Assembly (NCBI GenBank): GCA_016200125.1
Contig: JACQFK010000527.1
Span: 1 to 7,635 of the forward strand
Direction: 5' to 3'
Source: Planctomycetota bacterium
GTDB lineage: Bacteria > Planctomycetota > MHYJ01 > JACPRB01
DNA: 7,635 nt
Below, piece after piece: positions 5,943-7,635 of this stretch (the stretch's first letter is position 1; every line of letters starts with the position of its first letter). The notes below the pieces were generated by a model. That model made no database searches, was not told the origin of the DNA, and saw only the letters and a list, made by a program, of their open reading frames with translations. Both the position numbers and the translations under genes were made by a program.

Positions 5943-7635
5943 TCGCCCCCGCCGTCGCCGCCGTCCTCCTCCTCGCATCCCCCGCCTGGGGCCAGGAGCA
6001 GGAGCCGCCGAAGTGGAAGCAGACGGGGCCGGGGAAGACCGTCATCGAGGCGGCCCACGGCCTCACCTGGCAGGACGGCGACCTCACGGTGACCTTCCTC
6101 ACCGGCGGCGTCTCCGTCCAGCAGCCGGACCTCTCCCTCCAGGCCGGGCGCGCGATGCTCTGGAAGTCGAAGGATTCCCTGTACCCCTACGACGAGATCT
6201 ACGCGGAGGGCAACGTCATCTTCACCCGCGGCGGCCAGAAGCTCAGCGCCGAGCGCTTCTTCTACAGCAACCTCAAGAAGATGGGCGCCGTCGTCGACGT
6301 GCGCCTCAAGGCTTTCAGCAAGGACCTGAAGACCGACTTCTTCGCCATGGCGCGAGGCGCGCATCGACGCCGACAAGGGCCGGATGGTGGCCGACGACGT
6401 CAAAGTCACCAGCTGCTCTTACGGCGTGCCCCACTACCATCTCGCCGTGGAACACGCGACGCTGCTGGGGGGCGAGCAGCCCTCGTTCGAGACGAAGGGC
6501 CGCTTCGGGTTCTCGCCCTTCGGCGACAACTGGACGGTCGATTTCGACGAGCTGGTTCCGGAGTTCAGCGGGATCCCGGTCCTCTATATCCCCGGGCTCT
6601 CGCTGGGCCCCTGGCTGATGAACTTCCCGCTGAGGTCGATCCGCGGCGGCCACAGCCGGCGCTTCGGGAACTTCATCTACTCCGACCTGGGCTCCCGCAT
6701 CCGGATGAAGGACGACAAGGGGAAGCTGCGCCAGTGGGCCGACCTCGACCTCAAGATCGACTGGCGCCAGGTCCGCGGCGAGGCCGGCGGCGTCGACTTC
6801 ACCTACAAGTGGGACGACTACCACGGGTACCTCGACAGCTACATCCTTCACGACCTGGGCCGCCGTCCGGGATCGGCCTTCGACGCCCAGTTTCCGCCGC
6901 TGGAACATCCCGACCGGGGCAAGGCCCACTGGTTCCACCGGCACGAGCTCAGCGAGCACTGGCGGCTGGAGCTCGAGGCCTACTACCTCAGCGACCGCAG
7001 CCTGCTCCAGGAGTTCTTCCCCGGCGAGTTCAAGGAGCAGAAGGAGCCAGAGTCGGCCGCCTACGTGCGCTGGATGGACGGCAACATGGGCGCCTTCCTG
7101 CTGGGCCGCTTCCGATTGAACGACTTCCAGACCCAGGACGAGTACCTGCCCCGGGCGGACTTCAACCTCTTCGCCGAGCCGGTGCTGGGGAGCTTCGTCG
7201 ACAACCTCTATCTGACGGAGCGGATCGACGTGGTGAACATCCGGCACAAGTACGACGAAGGGCTTCTGCTGCCCAGCGTGGAGACCTGGCGGGCGGACGT
7301 CGTGACGCAGCTGCTCCTGCCCTTCGAGTTCCGCTACTTCCAGATCTCGCCGCTGATCCAGAACCGCTTCACCTACTACGAGGAGGACCTGGCGGGCGAC
7401 CGGCGGCCGCGGGACCTCTGGACGGCCGGGACCCGCGTCACCACGCAGATCCACGCGACCCACCCCGATCTCGCCTGGGAGCGGGCGGGCCTCCGCGGCC
7501 TGCGCCACGTGATCGAGATCGAGGCGCGCTACACGAACAACTTCGCCTCCACGGTCGATCCAGCGGACCTGTTTCCCTACGAGCCCGTGGACCGGCTGGA
7601 CCGCTTCGAGGAGGCGGCCTTCGAGATCCGCCAGC
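5939..7635 (+). CDS. lptD: LPS-assembly outer-membrane protein LptD/OstA, frameshifted and 3'-truncated by window edge
   Basis: LptD forms, with LptE, the outer-membrane translocon that places LPS on the cell surface. Residues 1-18 (MIAPAVAAVLLLASPAWG) resemble a signal peptide with an AWG cleavage site before QEQ. An OstA-type periplasmic region follows (about 35-135), including the AEGNVIFTRGG...LSAERFFYS block (from residue 89). The translation makes sense in the frame of 5939 up to about 6355, then continues one frame over with EARIDADKGRMVADDVKVTS (from 6354), GVPHYHLAVE and IPVLYIPGLSLGPW. After that come barrel-like alternating strands, including LLLPFEFRYFQISPLIQNRF near 7310-7370, to the right edge. 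About 139 plus 427 residues are seen, so the C-terminal barrel is missing beyond the window. The ATG overlaps the polA stop (ATGA). A GTG at 5924 after a G-run is an alternative start that would add VGRHG and give the signal peptide a positive n-region. Identity is secure; whether the gene is intact is not. Confidence 0.87.
   Translation, partial: MIAPAVAAVLLLASPAWGQEQEPPKWKQTGPGKTVIEAAHGLTWQDGDLTVTFLTGGVSVQQPDLSLQAGRAMLWKSKDSLYPYDEIYAEGNVIFTRGGQKLSAERFFYSNLKKMGAVVDVRLKAFSKDLKTDFFAMARGAHRRRQGPDGGRRRQSHQLLLRRAPLPSRRGTRDAAGGRAALVRDEGPLRVLALRRQLDGRFRRAGSGVQRDPGPLYPRALAGPLADELPAEVDPRRPQPALRELHLLRPGLPHPDEGRQGEAAPVGRPRPQDRLAPGPRRGRRRRLHLQVGRLPRVPRQLHPSRPGPPSGIGLRRPVSAAGTSRPGQGPLVPPARAQRALAAGARGLLPQRPQPAPGVLPRRVQGAEGARVGRLRALDGRQHGRLPAGPLPIERLPDPGRVPAPGGLQPLRRAGAGELRRQPLSDGADRRGEHPAQVRRRASAAQRGDLAGGRRDAAAPALRVPLLPDLAADPEPLHLLRGGPGGRPAAAGPLDGRDPRHHADPRDPPRSRLGAGGPPRPAPRDRDRGALHEQLRLHGRSSGPVSLRARGPAGPLRGGGLRDPP
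6347..6357 (+). other. lptD: Frameshift site in lptD
   Basis: The upstream frame ends sensibly with TDFFAMAR (6335-6355) and the family sequence resumes as EARIDADKGR from 6354, one frame later. Net change is one extra base or two missing bases. Restoring a GA dinucleotide in CGAGG would give continuous FFAMAREARID, which fits the spacing of LptD relatives. A spurious G after ATG (6350) would also repair the frame. I see no classic slippery heptamer, so programmed shifting is unlikely. It is a sequencing/assembly error or a real mutation. Confidence 0.8.

Noticed and set aside
3198..5978. A 926-codon open frame on the - strand opposite polA
   Set aside because: It is the antisense of a gene with every Pol I motif intact. 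Its translation is a low-complexity mix of R, D, L, V, G and E with no family motif, as expected from GC-rich codons read backwards.
6356..7635. Continuation of lptD in its original frame to the window end
   Set aside because: It has no stops but is a composition artefact; LptD-like sequence is in the next frame over the same stretch.

Overview
The window is one contiguous high-GC stretch (by eye about two-thirds G+C, with G/C-ending codons) from a Gram-negative bacterium. The Gram-negative call rests on a recognisable LptD, which inserts LPS into the outer membrane. The mix of a YcaO/SagB peptide-modification pair, a CofH/MqnC-type radical SAM enzyme, and an LptD with a non-enterobacterial OstA region is most like deep-branching environmental lineages such as Acidobacteriota or neighbouring phyla. 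That placement is an inference; nothing in the window fixes the taxon.

Left third (1-1785, + strand): the 3' part of a YcaO-domain cyclodehydratase gene, then 13 bp later a complete SagB-type FMN dehydrogenase. Together they are the two core enzyme types that make thiazole/oxazole-modified peptides (TOMM/LAP RiPPs): YcaO forms azolines from Cys/Ser/Thr and SagB oxidises them to azoles. The rest of the cluster, including any precursor peptide, E1-like/F partner protein and transporter, must lie to the left if it exists; none is visible here. The module ends abruptly in a 42-base, almost pure A+T tract with overlapping palindromes. The tract begins inside the last codons of the dehydrogenase.

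Middle (1861-2982, - strand): a convergent gene for a CofH/MqnC/MqnE-family radical SAM enzyme (futalosine-menaquinone or F420-type chemistry). It has an intact CX3CX2C cluster motif but an altered sequence where the family normally reads PG..AE. A good sigma-70-like promoter (TTGAAT-N18-TATAAT, - strand) lies about 160 nt upstream of its start. The 281-bp divergent intergenic region also holds a strong 10-bp hairpin just before polA.

Right half (3264-7635, + strand): polA, a full-length three-domain DNA polymerase I with all catalytic motifs intact. It overlaps by 4 bp (ATGA) the start of lptD, which runs off the right edge. The lptD reading is broken by one frameshift near 6347-6357. Because both frames stay free of stops to the window end, the break is easy to miss: the original frame gives a long but meaningless R/G/P-rich translation, while the LptD sequence continues in the next frame.

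I found no tRNA, rRNA, CRISPR array or insertion sequence.
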